Notes: generated from the sequence alone by a model not told the origin. Positions 10,903-21,446 are shown, counted from the stretch's first letter. The stretch is 64,000 bases of DNA from Vibrio tritonius (GCF_001547935.1 NZ_AP014635.1:3286001-3350000), one strand, 5' to 3'. A program made the numbers and translations.

Positions 10903-10942
10903 AGCCCTCGCCTAACTAAGTAGTGAAACGGGGGCTTATTTT
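10903..10942 (+). terminator. terminator after sthA
   Basis: AGCCCTCG (10903-10910) pairs with CGGGGGCT (10929-10936) over 8 bp with one G-T wobble, followed by TATTTTT. It lies between convergent sthA and the MATE gene. Confidence 0.65.
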
Positions 10943-10944
10943 TC

Positions 10945-12285
10945 TTATATCAAAAAACGTTGCCGACGCCATTGAAGCGTCATTACCACTCCAAGAGTTA
11001 AACCTCGCAAAGCCATAAAGCTTAGCATGGCAAACCACAGACCATGATTACCCCATGACAATGTTGCACCAAAAGCAATAAAGAAAGCCAAAGCCGCAAC
11101 AAACATACTATTACGCATCTCCTTTCCCTTCGTCGCACCAATAAACACACCATCCAAAAGGAAACACCACATACTGATTAAAGGCATCGCTACCAACCAA
11201 GGAAGGAAGATCATTGCTCGTTGATGCACAACAGGTATATCCGTAATCAACCCAACTAAATGATCTCCCATAAAGCCAAATAAACAGGTTAAACAAAGGC
11301 AAATCACTAAACTCCAAAATGCAGTGCCAATCATTGCCTCTTTCAATTTCTCAGCGCTTTTCGCACCAATGGCTTTCCCCACCATTGCCTCCATAGCATA
11401 GGCAAACCCATCCATACCGTAGGAGATGAACATCAGGAAACTCATTAACACGGCATTGGCGGCAACAGTTTGGTCACCCATCGCCGCTCCCCTAAATGTC
11501 ATGAAACTAAAAACCAACTGCAAACAAAGAGTACGAAGAAAAATGTCTCGGTTTAACTTGATAAAACGCCCTAGCCCATGACTGACCTGCTGCCACAAAG
11601 CGCTAGGCATTGGCAGGTGTTTTTTTCGCCAATAGCGAATCACACAACACAGAGCAAACACAGTCCCTACGTAATCAGAGATCACAGAAGCAAGAGCAGC
11701 CCCTTCTACTTTCCAATCCCAAGCCACCACAAACAAAAAATCTAAGCAAATATTGACGACGTTAGTGATAATGACCATCCACATAGGCGCTTTCGCATTT
11801 TGGGTTCCCAATAACCAGCCGAGTAATACATAGTTAGCTAACGCGGCTGGTGCGCTCCATGCACGAACAGTGAAATACTCGAAACCATAATGTTTGACTT
11901 CATCACTGGCTTGGCTCCAATCAAAAATGACTTGAGCAACCAAACGATGAATAAGCAAAAAACCTACAGCTAGCACCAGAGACATCAACAAACCTTGCAC
12001 CAGAACACGAACCAATTGGTGGGCATCATCTCCCCCCACAGCTTGAGCGGTGAGTCCCGTAGTCGACATACGCAGAAAGCCTAACAACCATAAGGTAACA
12101 CTGATCATGGTGCTACCCAGAGCTACTCCGCCCAAATACCAGGCATGCTCTAAATGACCAATAACGGCAGCATCGATTAATCCCAATAAAGGAACAGTAA
12201 TATTGGATAACACCATAGGGATCGCAAGCCAGAAAACTTGCTTATGCATGGTTCGGTTCGCTAATGTTTGAAGAATAAATTGCAC
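10945..12285 (-). CDS. dinF: MATE-family multidrug efflux transporter (DinF-like)
   Basis: A 446-residue integral membrane protein with about twelve hydrophobic segments and the MATE fold (N-terminal GLIDAAVIGHL, second-half AMEAMVGKAIG). MATE proteins export cationic compounds in exchange for Na+ or H+. Position close to lexA resembles lexA-dinF of E. coli, but here a methyltransferase gene intervenes, so SOS control cannot be assumed. A GTG start at 12285 with SD AGAGGG is used; the ATG at 12249 would give 434 residues. Confidence 0.85.
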   Translation of the reverse strand: MQFILQTLANRTMHKQVFWLAIPMVLSNITVPLLGLIDAAVIGHLEHAWYLGGVALGSTMISVTLWLLGFLRMSTTGLTAQAVGGDDAHQLVRVLVQGLLMSLVLAVGFLLIHRLVAQVIFDWSQASDEVKHYGFEYFTVRAWSAPAALANYVLLGWLLGTQNAKAPMWMVIITNVVNICLDFLFVVAWDWKVEGAALASVISDYVGTVFALCCVIRYWRKKHLPMPSALWQQVSHGLGRFIKLNRDIFLRTLCLQLVFSFMTFRGAAMGDQTVAANAVLMSFLMFISYGMDGFAYAMEAMVGKAIGAKSAEKLKEAMIGTAFWSLVICLCLTCLFGFMGDHLVGLITDIPVVHQRAMIFLPWLVAMPLISMWCFLLDGVFIGATKGKEMRNSMFVAALAFFIAFGATLSWGNHGLWFAMLSFMALRGLTLGVVMTLQWRRQRFLI

Positions 12286-12349
12286 ACTTTGCCCTCTTAT
12301 TTGTTAAGCAAAGTGTATCGAAGTAATAAGAATTACACTATGAATGTCG

Positions 12350-13162
12350 TTACCAACGCAAAGTGGTAACGATAGGCGTTAATCGGTACTTATAATGAGA
12401 CAACTTACTAAGCCATCGTTGCCACAGCTTCCATCGAGGGCAATAACGATCAAATGGAGAAAGAACTGCGACGCTCGTCAACCAAGGCAAACAGTTAAGC
12501 ATGGCATCTTTGGCACTCGCAAAACCATGCTGATACTCGCCAGAGCCCATCCTTTGGCCAAGATAAGAGGCACTCTTATCCCCTGCCAACACAACACAAG
12601 CAACGGCACTCGAAAAATGCAGACCTAACGCATGAACAAAATCGGCTACCTGTGACGCATTACAGTCGAGTAAAGCATGCTCACATACGATCATTACTGG
12701 GGCATATTCTGGAACAGGAAGAGAATCAAACCAATTTAGCTGAGTCACACTACCACAGACATTATGATATCGCTCACTAGCGTGGAAAAGTTTCTGACGC
12801 CACAACAATGTTTCACTAACATCTAACTCAATCCAATGACAACGGCCATTATCAATACGATAAAAACGAGTATCTAAACCAGCACCGACATTGACTATCC
12901 AGCCATCTGGATGAGCCTCTAGGAAACAACGAACTTGTTGGTCACAGAGTTGTGTAAGCGTAGCATGAAGTAATTGCTTTTGATTAATATCGCCAGCTAA
13001 GCATTCAGGAGCAAGCTGACAACGCAAACATGCTGTCGCAGCAATGGGATCATAAATCAGTCCATTATCCGCCAAGCTCTCTCTACTGCGTAACCACAAA
13101 GGTTGGACGAGATTAGTTGGGATCTGATAACGTTTGAGGGATGAATTGAAATCAGTAGACAT
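12350..13162 (-). CDS. class I SAM-dependent methyltransferase, LCMT-like
   Basis: About 270 residues. The glycine-rich SAM motif is VNVGAGLDTRF, followed by an acidic residue pair in WIELDVSE, which is the pattern of the leucine carboxyl methyltransferase (Ppm1/LCMT) superfamily. Several such bacterial proteins methylate small acids or polyketide intermediates; the substrate here is unknown. Two starts are possible (13168 or 13162). It lies between dinF and lexA. A Fur-like site overlaps its predicted promoter, suggesting expression under iron limitation. Confidence 0.8.
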   Translation of the reverse strand: MSTDFNSSLKRYQIPTNLVQPLWLRSRESLADNGLIYDPIAATACLRCQLAPECLAGDINQKQLLHATLTQLCDQQVRCFLEAHPDGWIVNVGAGLDTRFYRIDNGRCHWIELDVSETLLWRQKLFHASERYHNVCGSVTQLNWFDSLPVPEYAPVMIVCEHALLDCNASQVADFVHALGLHFSSAVACVVLAGDKSASYLGQRMGSGEYQHGFASAKDAMLNCLPWLTSVAVLSPFDRYCPRWKLWQRWLSKLSHYKYRLTPIVTTLRW

Positions 13163-13190
13163 TATCATCTTCCTTATGAAATCACAGAAA

Positions 13191-13220
13191 GATGATAATG
13201 AATATCAATTAGATTGGCAA
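13191..13220 (-). promoter_or_regulatory. predicted promoter with Fur-type box for the methyltransferase
   Basis: On the minus strand TTGCCA (13220-13215) and TATCAT (13197-13192) are 17 bp apart. GATGATAATGAATATCAAT (13191-13209) matches the Vibrio-type Fur consensus at 13 of 16 defined positions and covers the -10 box and spacer. An 11-bp inverted repeat, ATTATCATCTT (13161-13171) and AAGATGATAAT (13189-13199), flanks the leader and start codon. Confidence 0.55.
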
Positions 13221-13248
13221 GTTAATGAGAATAGATCTCAGATAAAAA

Positions 13249-13878
13249 TCACATCCAATCCGTATTACGGATAATACCGACAGCAATACCTTCGATGGTA
13301 AGTTGCTGACAGGTAAGATCGACTTCGATAGGTGAAAAATCGTCATTTTCTGCATGCAGTAATACAGTGGAACCATTACGTTCTAGCCGCTTAACTGTCA
13401 CGTCATCCTCAACACGAGCAACGACCACCTGACCATTACGCACATCTTGTGTTTTGTGTACTGCCAACAGATCACCATCCATGATCCCAATATTTTTCAT
13501 ACTTTCACCATGAACGCGCAATAAAAAGTCGGCGTTTGGTCTAAACATATTAGGATCAACTTGGTAATGGGCTTCTACATGTTCCTGGGCCAGAATAGGT
13601 TCACCAGCAGCCACTTGGCCAATCAAAGGTAAACCAGAACTATCTGACGAATCATTGGCAGAAGACTCTAGAAGAATTCGGATGCCGCGAGACGCTCCGG
13701 GAACAATTTCAATGGCTTGCTTTCTTGCCAAAGCTTTTAAATGTTCTTCAGCAGCATTCGCTGAACGGAACCCCAGCTCACGAGCGATTTCCGCACGTGT
13801 TGGTGGCATTCCTGTTTCATCGATTTTGCTTTTGATCAGGTCAAAAACTTCTTGTTGGCGTGGCGTTAACGGCTTCAT
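13249..13878 (-). CDS. lexA: SOS response repressor LexA
   Basis: LexA represses DNA-damage genes and cleaves itself when RecA is activated. The 209-residue protein has a winged helix N-terminal domain ([13 protein letters not shown]) and the S24 peptidase domain. The cleavage site is Ala91-Gly92, the nucleophile is Ser126 (HGESM) and the base is Lys163 (VTVK). Two SOS boxes lie directly upstream, so autoregulation is expected. It lies between the methyltransferase gene and dgkA, all on the minus strand. Confidence 0.98.
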   Translation of the reverse strand: MKPLTPRQQEVFDLIKSKIDETGMPPTRAEIARELGFRSANAAEEHLKALARKQAIEIVPGASRGIRILLESSANDSSDSSGLPLIGQVAAGEPILAQEHVEAHYQVDPNMFRPNADFLLRVHGESMKNIGIMDGDLLAVHKTQDVRNGQVVVARVEDDVTVKRLERNGSTVLLHAENDDFSPIEVDLTCQQLTIEGIAVGIIRNTDWM

Positions 13879-13885
13879 AATTCAC

Positions 13886-13921
13886 CTGTCTGTTTATACA
13901 GTTGCCTGTGAGTATATCCAG
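13886..13921 (-). promoter_or_regulatory. two SOS (LexA) boxes upstream of lexA
   Basis: Box 1 is CTGT-N8-ACAG at 13886-13901, a perfect match. Box 2 is CTGT-N8-CCAG at 13906-13921, with one mismatch. They are 20 bp apart centre to centre, like the pair in front of E. coli lexA, which allows cooperative repressor binding on one DNA face. Confidence 0.92.
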
Positions 13922-13968
13922 TATTTGGCGAAATGAAAAGCCAATTGGTTACTTTTTAATTGATCGGC

Positions 13969-14343
13969 TTAAAAGAACACAATATCAATCCAAATGTATC
14001 CGGCGATCAGCATGGCAATAAACACCGCTGCCGATCCCATATCTTTTGCTCGACCAGCAAGCTCACTGTATTCACTACTGATTCGATCGACAACTGCTTC
14101 GATAGCACTATTCAGTAGCTCAACTAACATCACGAGCAAAATTGAACAAATCAATAGAATGCGTTCAATGTGCGTCACATCTAACCAACAAGCTAATGGA
14201 ATCAAAATACACGCAAGAATCACTTCTTCACGAAATGCAGCCTCATTTTTAAATGCAGCCATCACACCTTGATAAGAATATTTTCCTGCCTTGATTATTC
14301 GCTTTAATCCTTGGGGATTTTTTTTGTACACAGATGACTCCAT
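13969..14343 (-). CDS. dgkA: diacylglycerol kinase
   Basis: DgkA is a small trimeric inner-membrane kinase that recycles diacylglycerol to phosphatidic acid. The protein has 124 residues from the ATG at 14343 (E. coli 122), with three membrane helices. Family motifs are NEAAFREE, ELLNSAIEAVVDR (the catalytic Glu region) and AKDMGSAAVF. It is divergent from plsB and upstream of lexA, the same order as in E. coli. An ATG three codons upstream (14352) is also possible. Confidence 0.95.
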   Translation of the reverse strand: MESSVYKKNPQGLKRIIKAGKYSYQGVMAAFKNEAAFREEVILACILIPLACWLDVTHIERILLICSILLVMLVELLNSAIEAVVDRISSEYSELAGRAKDMGSAAVFIAMLIAGYIWIDIVFF

Positions 14344-14540
14344 AAAACGCAAAACAATAACAACATTTCACTACATGTTGACTTAGATATTCGCCAATTA
14401 AGTTAACAGGTTTGACCAGTTCTGCTATTCTTGCACCACAAAAACCGTCAAATTCGCGCATATTATGATGTACCCTGCTACATAAGCAAGGCTCTGATAT
14501 GCATAAAGAATAATAGCAATTTCTTGAGGCTCAGAACTTT

Positions 14541-16970
14541 ATGTCTTCTGGACACACCTTAACTCGTTCACTATTAGCATTTCCGTTAAAAGCACTGGTG
14601 AAAGGCTCCGTTATACCATCGAAACCTATCGATGACTTGGGTATCAATACTATCAAACCCATCGTCTATGCCCTACCATTTCGTTCTAACGTTGATCTGC
14701 TAACCTTGCAACGATATGCGTTGTCGCTCGGTTTACCTGACCCACTAGAACCTCTTGAAATCAATGGCCATACTTTCAGACGTTATGTCTATATTTCCTC
14801 TCGACCAGGTGTATTCAAAAAACATAGTCATATTCCAAGTAATTCGATCCAACAGTTCTCTGCGCTGCTAAAAGAGCATCAAAACGACAGTGAGTTGGAT
14901 GTGCAAGTCTTACCAATCACGGTACTGTGGGGACGAAAACCTGGCAAAGAAGGACAACACAAGCCGTATCTGCAAGCATATAACGTTTTGCAAAAAGGCT
15001 ATGTTGTGATGAGTTCAGGTCGTGACTGCCTAGTCAGATTTAGTCCTGTCGTATCGATGCGTTCCATGGCCGACACCCATGGTACTGACACAGCTATCGC
15101 CCATAAATTGGCCCGCGTTGCCAGAATCCATTTCTCACGGCAAAAACTGGCGGCCTCTGGTCCTAACTTGCCAGAGAGATACCGCTTGTTTGAACGCTTG
15201 ATGAACTCACCTGCGATCGTCAAAGCGATTGAAGATGAAGCAAAAAGTAAAAATATCTCCTTAGATAAAGCCCGTGCAGAAGCATTAAAGATTCTTGATG
15301 AAATAGCGGCTAACTTCTCCTACTCATTAGTAAAAAAAGGCGACAAATTATTAGGTTGGCTTTGGAACCGTATTTACCAAGGTCTAAACATTAATAATGC
15401 AGCCTCCGTGAGACGACTTGCTCAAGATGGGCATGAAATTGTTTATGTCCCTTGCCATCGTAGTCATATGGACTATTTGCTGCTTTCCTATGTTCTTTTC
15501 CATGAAGGCATGGTTCCACCACATATTGCAGCGGGGATTAACCTTAACTTTTTCCCTGCAGGCCCTCTATTTCGCCGTGGCGGTGCGTTCTTTATTCGTC
15601 GCAGCTTTAAAGGCAATAAACTCTACTCTTCAATTTTCCGTGAGTACTTGGCCGAGCTTTTTGCTAAAGGCTATTCGGTAGAATACTTCAGTGAGGGAGG
15701 ACGCTCTCGCACAGGTCGTCTACTTCCAGCGAAAACAGGTATGTTGGCTATGACGATTCAAGCGATGTTGCGTGGCTTGAATCGCCCAGTCACCCTAGTC
15801 CCAGTGTATATCGGGTATGAGCATGTGATGGAAGTCGGTAGCTATGCCAAAGAGCTGAAAGGCAGTCATAAAGAGAAAGAAAACGCAGGCTTGGTTATTC
15901 GTACCATTCGTAAATTACGTAATTTTGGCCAAGGCTATGTGAATTTTGGCGAACCTATTACGCTTAATCATTTCTTAAACGAAAAGTGTCCTGATTGGGC
16001 GCAAGAGATTGACCCACTGGGTACCAGTAAACCACAGTGGATGACACCTGTAGTTAACGAACTCGCAGACAAAATGATGACTCACATCAACAGTGCTGCT
16101 GCCGCGAATGCAATGACACTCTGTGCCGCCGCCTTACTAGCCTCTCGCCAACGCGCATTGTCACGGGATAATTTAATCAAGCAGATCGAATGTTATCTTG
16201 AGTTATTACGTCAGGTGCCCTACTCATCAACATGCACTATTGCCCAAGGCAGTGCTGCTGAGTTAGTTGAGCATGCCTTGTCGCTTAATAAATTTGTCGT
16301 CGAAACAGACAACATCGGAGATATCATCTCATTAGATCGTAAACAATCGATTCTAATGACTTACTACCGTAACAACATTATTCATTTACTGGCATTGCCT
16401 TCGCTTATTGCCCAAGTTGTCATTCGTTATCAATCTATACCAAAACAATCCGTTATTGATACCGTGCAACGAATCTACCCGTTTTTAAAACAAGAACTGT
16501 TTATTGCCCACGACAGTACCGCGATTCCAGGTTTGGTTGAAAATTATCTTCTTGAACTTGAGCGACAAAACCTAATCACGATTGAGGCAGAAAGCGTCAA
16601 TCTCAATCAAAGTCATACTCAAGTCTTGATGCTACTTGGCCGTACTATTTCAGAAACACTGCAGCGCTATGCGATTACGTTGAACTTACTTGCAAGTTAT
16701 CCAGAGTTGAGTAAAACCAATTTGGAAAGCCATAGCCAAGAAGTTGCTCAGCGATTAGGACGATTGCATGGTATTAACGCCCCTGAGTTCTTTGATAAGG
16801 GTGTGTTCTCTGCTTTATTTGTAACGCTAAAACAACAAGGTTATATCGATTCTGATGGTAACTGTCAGTTAGAGCACAGCAAAAAATTTGCTGATGAACT
16901 CAATCAACTGCTTTCCCCCGAAGTGCAATTAACGATTCAAGAAAGCATTTACCAAGTAGAGCTTAACTGA
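14541..16970 (+). CDS. plsB: glycerol-3-phosphate 1-O-acyltransferase
   Basis: PlsB performs the first acylation in phospholipid synthesis at the inner membrane. The 809-residue length equals the family norm. The acyltransferase motif HRSHMD places His306 and Asp311 exactly as in E. coli, and further motifs are [19 protein letters not shown] and [10 protein letters not shown]. It is transcribed away from dgkA and ends at a strong terminator. Confidence 0.98.
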   Translation: MSSGHTLTRSLLAFPLKALVKGSVIPSKPIDDLGINTIKPIVYALPFRSNVDLLTLQRYALSLGLPDPLEPLEINGHTFRRYVYISSRPGVFKKHSHIPSNSIQQFSALLKEHQNDSELDVQVLPITVLWGRKPGKEGQHKPYLQAYNVLQKGYVVMSSGRDCLVRFSPVVSMRSMADTHGTDTAIAHKLARVARIHFSRQKLAASGPNLPERYRLFERLMNSPAIVKAIEDEAKSKNISLDKARAEALKILDEIAANFSYSLVKKGDKLLGWLWNRIYQGLNINNAASVRRLAQDGHEIVYVPCHRSHMDYLLLSYVLFHEGMVPPHIAAGINLNFFPAGPLFRRGGAFFIRRSFKGNKLYSSIFREYLAELFAKGYSVEYFSEGGRSRTGRLLPAKTGMLAMTIQAMLRGLNRPVTLVPVYIGYEHVMEVGSYAKELKGSHKEKENAGLVIRTIRKLRNFGQGYVNFGEPITLNHFLNEKCPDWAQEIDPLGTSKPQWMTPVVNELADKMMTHINSAAAANAMTLCAAALLASRQRALSRDNLIKQIECYLELLRQVPYSSTCTIAQGSAAELVEHALSLNKFVVETDNIGDIISLDRKQSILMTYYRNNIIHLLALPSLIAQVVIRYQSIPKQSVIDTVQRIYPFLKQELFIAHDSTAIPGLVENYLLELERQNLITIEAESVNLNQSHTQVLMLLGRTISETLQRYAITLNLLASYPELSKTNLESHSQEVAQRLGRLHGINAPEFFDKGVFSALFVTLKQQGYIDSDGNCQLEHSKKFADELNQLLSPEVQLTIQESIYQVELN

Positions 16971-16987
16971 TTAATTAAAAGAAAAAA

Positions 16988-17016
16988 AAGGCATCTCAAT
17001 TGAGATGCCTTGTTCT
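16988..17016. terminator. terminator between plsB and ubiA
   Basis: AAGGCATCTCAA-TTGAGATGCCTT is a perfect 24-base palindrome with an A run on the left. The plus side reads TGTTCTTT and the minus side has eight T. It serves ubiA best and probably plsB as well. Confidence 0.8.
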
Positions 17017-17030
17017 TTAGATTGCTAAAT

Positions 17031-17888
17031 TCAATACAAAAATGAGATCAATAAACCCACTGCTATCGCCATGCCCACATAATTGTTATTGAGGAAAGCG
17101 GTGAAACAGAGTTCTCTGTTACGATGACGAATCAAGTGTTGCTGATAGACAAATAAGCCTCCAGCCACCAATAGAATCCAGTAATAGATAACCCCCAATT
17201 GCAACTCCCTACCGAGCATAATCAGCATCACTAAAGTGATCAATTGCAGCACCCCAATAATCAGTTTGTCGAATCGACCAAACAGAATCGCGGTTGATTT
17301 GATACCTATTTTCAAATCATCATCTCGGTCCACCATTGCGTACTGTGTGTCATAAGCAATCGTCCAAAGTACATTAATAGCAAACACAAACCATGCAAGC
17401 GTAGGCAGTTCACCAGATTGTGCAGCAAATGCCATCGGGATTGACCAACTAAACGCAAGACCCAAAAACAGTTGAGGTAAGTTAGTGTAACGCTTCATAA
17501 AAGGATAAATAAACGCAAGAACAATACCAAAAAACGACAACTGAATCGTTAGTGAGTTCATGGTTAGAACGAGAAGAAAAGAGAGTAAAGAGAGCCCCAG
17601 AAATAGCGCTATCGCCTCTTTTGAACTGACCACTCCAGAAGGTAAAGGACGATTGCGAGTGCGCTTAACAAAACCATCCACTTTTCTATCGGCAAAATCA
17701 TTAATCACACACCCAGCAGAGCGCATTGAAAAAACACCAATAATAAATACCACCAATACTTTCCAATCTGGAATTCCTTTTGCCGCCAGAATCAAAGCCC
17801 AGATTGTTGGCCACAATAACAACAAAGAACCTATTGGGCGATCCATACGCATTAACTGCCAATATGCGCGAGCCTTAACCAAGGACAT
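17031..17888 (-). CDS. ubiA: 4-hydroxybenzoate polyprenyltransferase
   Basis: UbiA attaches the octaprenyl tail to 4-hydroxybenzoate in ubiquinone synthesis at the inner membrane. The protein has 285 residues and multiple membrane helices. The two aspartate-rich motifs are NDFADRKVD (63-71) and [13 protein letters not shown] (about 180-192). Its ATG shares one base with the ubiC stop codon (TGATG), so the two are translationally coupled. Confidence 0.97.
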   Translation of the reverse strand: MSLVKARAYWQLMRMDRPIGSLLLLWPTIWALILAAKGIPDWKVLVVFIIGVFSMRSAGCVINDFADRKVDGFVKRTRNRPLPSGVVSSKEAIALFLGLSLLSFLLVLTMNSLTIQLSFFGIVLAFIYPFMKRYTNLPQLFLGLAFSWSIPMAFAAQSGELPTLAWFVFAINVLWTIAYDTQYAMVDRDDDLKIGIKSTAILFGRFDKLIIGVLQLITLVMLIMLGRELQLGVIYYWILLVAGGLFVYQQHLIRHRNRELCFTAFLNNNYVGMAIAVGLLISFLY

Positions 17889-18427
17889 CAGATTCTCTCC
17901 TTTGAATACACTGGGGATTTCGGCAAAAACAGTTCTGCCACCAACATAGGTTTATGATTCATCCATAACCGGGAGCGTCGAGCTAACAAACGGCCGTGTG
18001 GGGTCTTCACCCACCCAACTTGTAGCGCGTCACGATAGACATTATCAGCACTGAAAACAGTAAGTCCAAGTGGCCTATCACCTTGCTTAGAGAGATCATG
18101 CTGTGGATCACGAATTGTGCTTTCGGGAATCAAAGTTCGCCCGATCACCCAAGGTGTATTATCGCCTTGCAAAACCACCTCCCTTAACCAACAATTTTCT
18201 GGTAACAACAGTGATTGTTCATCATCCGATAAACAATCTTGTGCAATAGGTTGATTATTTAACACATTCACTTTAAGTTGTTGGCAATGCTGAGCTAACA
18301 GGCGCGATAAAGAACCTTGTTCCAAGACAGTTTGCACGTGTATACCCTCCGGAAAAGAAAAACCTTTAGGTTCTTCCCAGAGTATCGAGCGTATTGCAGA
18401 TAGATAGAGCGAAGTTGACTGATTCAT
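17888..18427 (-). CDS. ubiC: chorismate pyruvate-lyase
   Basis: UbiC converts chorismate into 4-hydroxybenzoate and pyruvate, the substrate-forming step for UbiA. The protein has 179 residues from the ATG at 18427 (MNQSTSLYL). It has the family features [19 protein letters not shown] and PLGLTVF, with a conserved arginine and glutamate environment. It is upstream of and coupled to ubiA. The divergent FliL-like gene starts 160 bp away, so the promoters must lie in between. Confidence 0.94.
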   Translation of the reverse strand: MNQSTSLYLSAIRSILWEEPKGFSFPEGIHVQTVLEQGSLSRLLAQHCQQLKVNVLNNQPIAQDCLSDDEQSLLLPENCWLREVVLQGDNTPWVIGRTLIPESTIRDPQHDLSKQGDRPLGLTVFSADNVYRDALQVGWVKTPHGRLLARRSRLWMNHKPMLVAELFLPKSPVYSKERI

Positions 18428-18586
18428 ACTAATATTTCTATATGACGGATAACCCGCCATATGGCAAAGTTCAATAGTGCCGAAGCACTGCTACACTTTG
18501 TCTATTTTAATGGATTAATAACCCTTATTGTAACAAGACTCGAGCCTTTCGAATATCGCCAACCGACTAAAGAAAAGACGACAATT

Positions 18587-18997
18587 ATGTTAAAACGTTT
18601 GCTAACTGGAAGTTTACTCGCCATCACTCTGGTTGTTCCTTTTACCTCGATGGCAGAACAAGAATCATCGACCCCTAAGTTAGCCTACTTCACTTTAGAG
18701 CCTGATCTTACGACTAACTTTTATACCAAGGGCAAAAAGCTTGGCTATATCCAAGTAAGAATCGACATCATGGTCGCTAGTGATGCGGACCTCCCGATAG
18801 TAGAAAGGCATCAACCACTCATTCGAGATGCCGTAGTGGAGTTACTAGGCGAACAAAGTGAAGACAAAATTAAATCACTAGCGGGTCGTGAAGACTTACG
18901 TAAAACACTAGTGGAAAAACTCAATAATATTCTACTCCCAGAAACGGGTAGAAGAGTTATCGCCGATCTGCTGTTCACTAAATACATGTACCAATAA
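18587..18997 (+). CDS. FliL-like periplasmic protein
   Basis: This 136-residue protein has a signal peptide (about residues 1-23, cleaved near SMA-EQ) and a FliL-type domain (YIQVRIDIMV..., ending LLFTKYMYQ). True FliL modulates the flagellar stator. This paralog lies outside any flagellar operon and has a cleavable-looking signal instead of a long membrane anchor. I chose the ATG at 18587 because it begins the signal peptide. It is convergent with glpG, with only 14 bp between stop codons. Function is uncertain. Confidence 0.78.
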   Translation: MLKRLLTGSLLAITLVVPFTSMAEQESSTPKLAYFTLEPDLTTNFYTKGKKLGYIQVRIDIMVASDADLPIVERHQPLIRDAVVELLGEQSEDKIKSLAGREDLRKTLVEKLNNILLPETGRRVIADLLFTKYMYQ

Positions 18998-19011
18998 ATC
19001 CAGTCTCCCCT

Positions 19012-19863
19012 CTAATACTCTTTTGCATTAGAGGGGGTCTTCATCCGCCATGCATCACCTAACCCAAGGACAATACCAGCGACTAAACCGGCTAAATGAG
19101 CGGTGTTGGCGATTGCCATAAATGGCTGAACAAACCCTAAAACTAACCAAATCAGCATAAAAACAATCACCGAGTTAGGTAAATTTAAGCCACGATTAGG
19201 CGCTTTCCAGTTCATCATCCAGATGTATCCTAGTAACGCATATACAACACCTGATAAACCACCAAAATTAGCACCATCAACCCAATACTGTGCGGCACCT
19301 GATACTGCGGCAGACACGACAAAAACTTTTGCAAGACTCAGGCTGCCAATCCGTTTTTCAATGTTCCCACCAAGATCCCACCACCAAAGTAAGTTAAATG
19401 CGATATGCATTACCGAAAAATGCAACAATGCATGACTCACCCAGCGCCACAATTGCCACTGTTGATCTTCATACGCGGGAAAATGAAGTTGCTGAAAAAT
19501 AACTCGTCCCAAGCCAAACTGCTGCAAGAGAAAAATAGCAATTGCAACGATCATAATAAGCAAGGTAAGTGGCCCTGCTCGGTTTTTTATCATACCTATT
19601 AAACTAGGAGACCGATAAGAAAATTGGGGAGCTTGATCGTGAGTGATCGTCCACGACGCTTCCTGATATTTAGGATCATCAGGGTGATGCAAAAAATGCT
19701 GCAATTCGGAAACGACATCATCCTGAACGGTATCATCCATTAACCATAACGAAAACTGATCGGCTCCTTCAGAAAATAATTGAATCTTAATATCGCGCGT
19801 CGCCATATAGTCAATAAAGGCTTGCGCCATACGAGGATTATTTAGAGTGATCAGTTTTATCAT
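19012..19863 (-). CDS. glpG: rhomboid intramembrane serine protease
   Basis: GlpG cleaves membrane proteins inside the bilayer. From the ATG at 19863 the protein has 283 residues: a cytoplasmic N-terminal domain (about 1-90), then six membrane helices. The catalytic serine is in GGLSG (Ser204) and the histidine in NTAHLAG (His256), matching Ser201/His254 of E. coli. The HxxxxHxxxN motif is HFSVMHIAFN-like near 148-157. It starts five bases after the glpE stop, so the two form one operon. Confidence 0.96.
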   Translation of the reverse strand: MIKLITLNNPRMAQAFIDYMATRDIKIQLFSEGADQFSLWLMDDTVQDDVVSELQHFLHHPDDPKYQEASWTITHDQAPQFSYRSPSLIGMIKNRAGPLTLLIMIVAIAIFLLQQFGLGRVIFQQLHFPAYEDQQWQLWRWVSHALLHFSVMHIAFNLLWWWDLGGNIEKRIGSLSLAKVFVVSAAVSGAAQYWVDGANFGGLSGVVYALLGYIWMMNWKAPNRGLNLPNSVIVFMLIWLVLGFVQPFMAIANTAHLAGLVAGIVLGLGDAWRMKTPSNAKEY

Positions 19864-19868
19864 AGTGA

Positions 19869-20192
19869 CTACATGCTCTTTTCTACGGGTAAGTTTGCTC
19901 GGTGCCAAGCTTCAAACCCACCATCAACACTATAAACGTGCTCAAATCCTTGATTAACAAGATATTGAGCTGCGCCTTGGCTACTGTTTCCATGATAACA
20001 CATGACCAAAACCGGTTGGTCAAACTCAATACCTTCCATGAAAGCATGTAATGTTTCATTGGTTAAGTGAAATGCTGTCTTAGCATGCGCAACTTGATAA
20101 GACTGAGGATCGCGAATATCGACAAGAACCGCACCATTACTCTCAATTAAGCTTTGTGCATTCTCTACATCAATATGTTTAAACTGGTCCAT
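19869..20192 (-). CDS. glpE: thiosulfate sulfurtransferase GlpE
   Basis: A single-domain rhodanese of 107 residues from the ATG at 20192 (MDQFKHIDV). The active-site loop is CYHGNSS with Cys65, the same position as in E. coli. It transfers sulfane sulfur from thiosulfate to acceptors such as cyanide or thioredoxin in vitro; the physiological role is unsettled. It leads the glpE-glpG operon; the DnaA-box-rich region lies upstream. Confidence 0.95.
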   Translation of the reverse strand: MDQFKHIDVENAQSLIESNGAVLVDIRDPQSYQVAHAKTAFHLTNETLHAFMEGIEFDQPVLVMCYHGNSSQGAAQYLVNQGFEHVYSVDGGFEAWHRANLPVEKSM

Positions 20193-20273
20193 GAGCTGAC
20201 TCTCAATATTAGAATTTTGATGGGACACATTGTAACCTATCCAATCATCAACAAGTACACTGGCATAGTAAGG

Positions 20274-20490
20274 TTATCCTCACTCTAAAACTTTAGTCTA
20301 AATTGTGGATAAATCTGTGGATTGCGTTGATAAGGTGTCTAATTGAATTTCGATCCACAACATCTTGTAATGATCCTTATTTTGTTGTGTGTAAAACAAA
20401 AAATATCCCCAAATAAAAATCACCGTTAACCCCTTTATTTACCCTGTTTGATGACAGTTCACAAATAATTTTGTCACAGACTTATCCACA
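20274..20490. promoter_or_regulatory. cluster of DnaA boxes between rpoH and glpE
   Basis: This otherwise empty 399-bp gap (20193-20591) contains two perfect DnaA boxes: TTATCCACA at 20482-20490 (plus) and its complement at 20304-20312 (minus). A one-mismatch box lies at 20274-20282, and two-mismatch boxes at 20316-20324 and 20351-20359. Two boxes are direct repeats 12 bp apart. Several GATC sites are also present. It could be a DnaA-binding regulatory or titration site; the target is not known. Confidence 0.55.
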
Positions 20491-20530
20491 GACTTAACGC
20501 GAATTTTTGATCTCATTTTGTGATCGGAAA

Positions 20531-20565
20531 ATAAAAAAGGCTGAGATCAACGATCTCAGCCTTTT
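20531..20565 (-). terminator. Rho-independent terminator of rpoH
   Basis: AAAAGGCTGAGATC-AAC-GATCTCAGCCTTTT is a perfect 14-bp stem with a 3-base loop, followed on the minus strand by a T run. It lies 27 bp after the rpoH stop. Confidence 0.93.
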
Positions 20566-20591
20566 AAACATGTTGAGCTTGTCAGTAGAAA

Positions 20592-21446
20592 CTAAAACTC
20601 ACCAACAGCTTCTTTCAATTTCTTCATAGCGTTCTTTTCAAGCTGGCGAATACGCTCAGCGGAAACACCATAGGCATCAGCCAAATCTTGTAATGTTGCT
20701 TTTTGGTCGTCTAACCAACGTGAACGTACGATATGCTGACTACGTTCATCTAGAGTAGCAAGAGCAGCGGTTAAACGTTGTGTTGTATGATCTTCCCAGT
20801 TTTGTGCTTCGATATTGTCAGCAAGATCAGAATTCTTATCTTCTAAATACAACACTGGTGCCGTGTAAGACGAACTCTCATCATCATCAGCAGACATCTC
20901 AAACGTCGCGTCTTGAGCAGCTAATCGAGATTCCATCTCACGAACTTCCGAAGGTTCAACACCAAGTTCTTTTGCTACCGTTTCGACTTCACCATTATTG
21001 AACCAACCTAAACGTTTTTTCGATTTACGTAGGTTGAAGAACAATTTACGTTGAGCTTTAGTGGTCGCAATTTTCACAATACGCCAGTTACGCAAAACGT
21101 ATTCGTGAATTTCAGCTTTAATCCAGTGCACAGCAAACGAAACTAGCCTTACCCCAACTTCAGGGTTAAACCGTTTTACTGCTTTCATAAGGCCGATGTT
21201 ACCTTCCTGAACCAAATCTGCCATAGGTAAACCATAACCAGAGTAACCTCGAGCCACATGAACAACGAATCGAAGGTGAGAAAGGATTAAGCCTTTCGCT
21301 GCCTCAATATCACCTTTGTAATGTAACCGCTCTGCCAGCGACCGCTCTTCCTCTGCCGTTAGCATTGGGTAGCTATTCACTGAACGAATATAGCTATCTA
21401 AGCTATCTTGCGTTACTAGAGCCATTGGATACGTTGGGTTAGTCAT
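20592..21446 (-). CDS. rpoH: heat-shock sigma factor RpoH (sigma-32)
   Basis: RpoH directs RNA polymerase to heat-shock promoters. The 284-residue protein has region 2 ([20 protein letters not shown] and the conserved [19 protein letters not shown]), the RpoH box [12 protein letters not shown] and region 4 HTH ([20 protein letters not shown]). Length equals E. coli RpoH. It follows ftsYEX on the same strand, as in other gamma-proteobacteria, but has its own leader: the 167 bp upstream contain TTGACT and an inverted repeat TGAACTC/GAGTTCA (21496-21519). Confidence 0.98.
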   Translation of the reverse strand: MTNPTYPMALVTQDSLDSYIRSVNSYPMLTAEEERSLAERLHYKGDIEAAKGLILSHLRFVVHVARGYSGYGLPMADLVQEGNIGLMKAVKRFNPEVGVRLVSFAVHWIKAEIHEYVLRNWRIVKIATTKAQRKLFFNLRKSKKRLGWFNNGEVETVAKELGVEPSEVREMESRLAAQDATFEMSADDDESSSYTAPVLYLEDKNSDLADNIEAQNWEDHTTQRLTAALATLDERSQHIVRSRWLDDQKATLQDLADAYGVSAERIRQLEKNAMKKLKEAVGEF

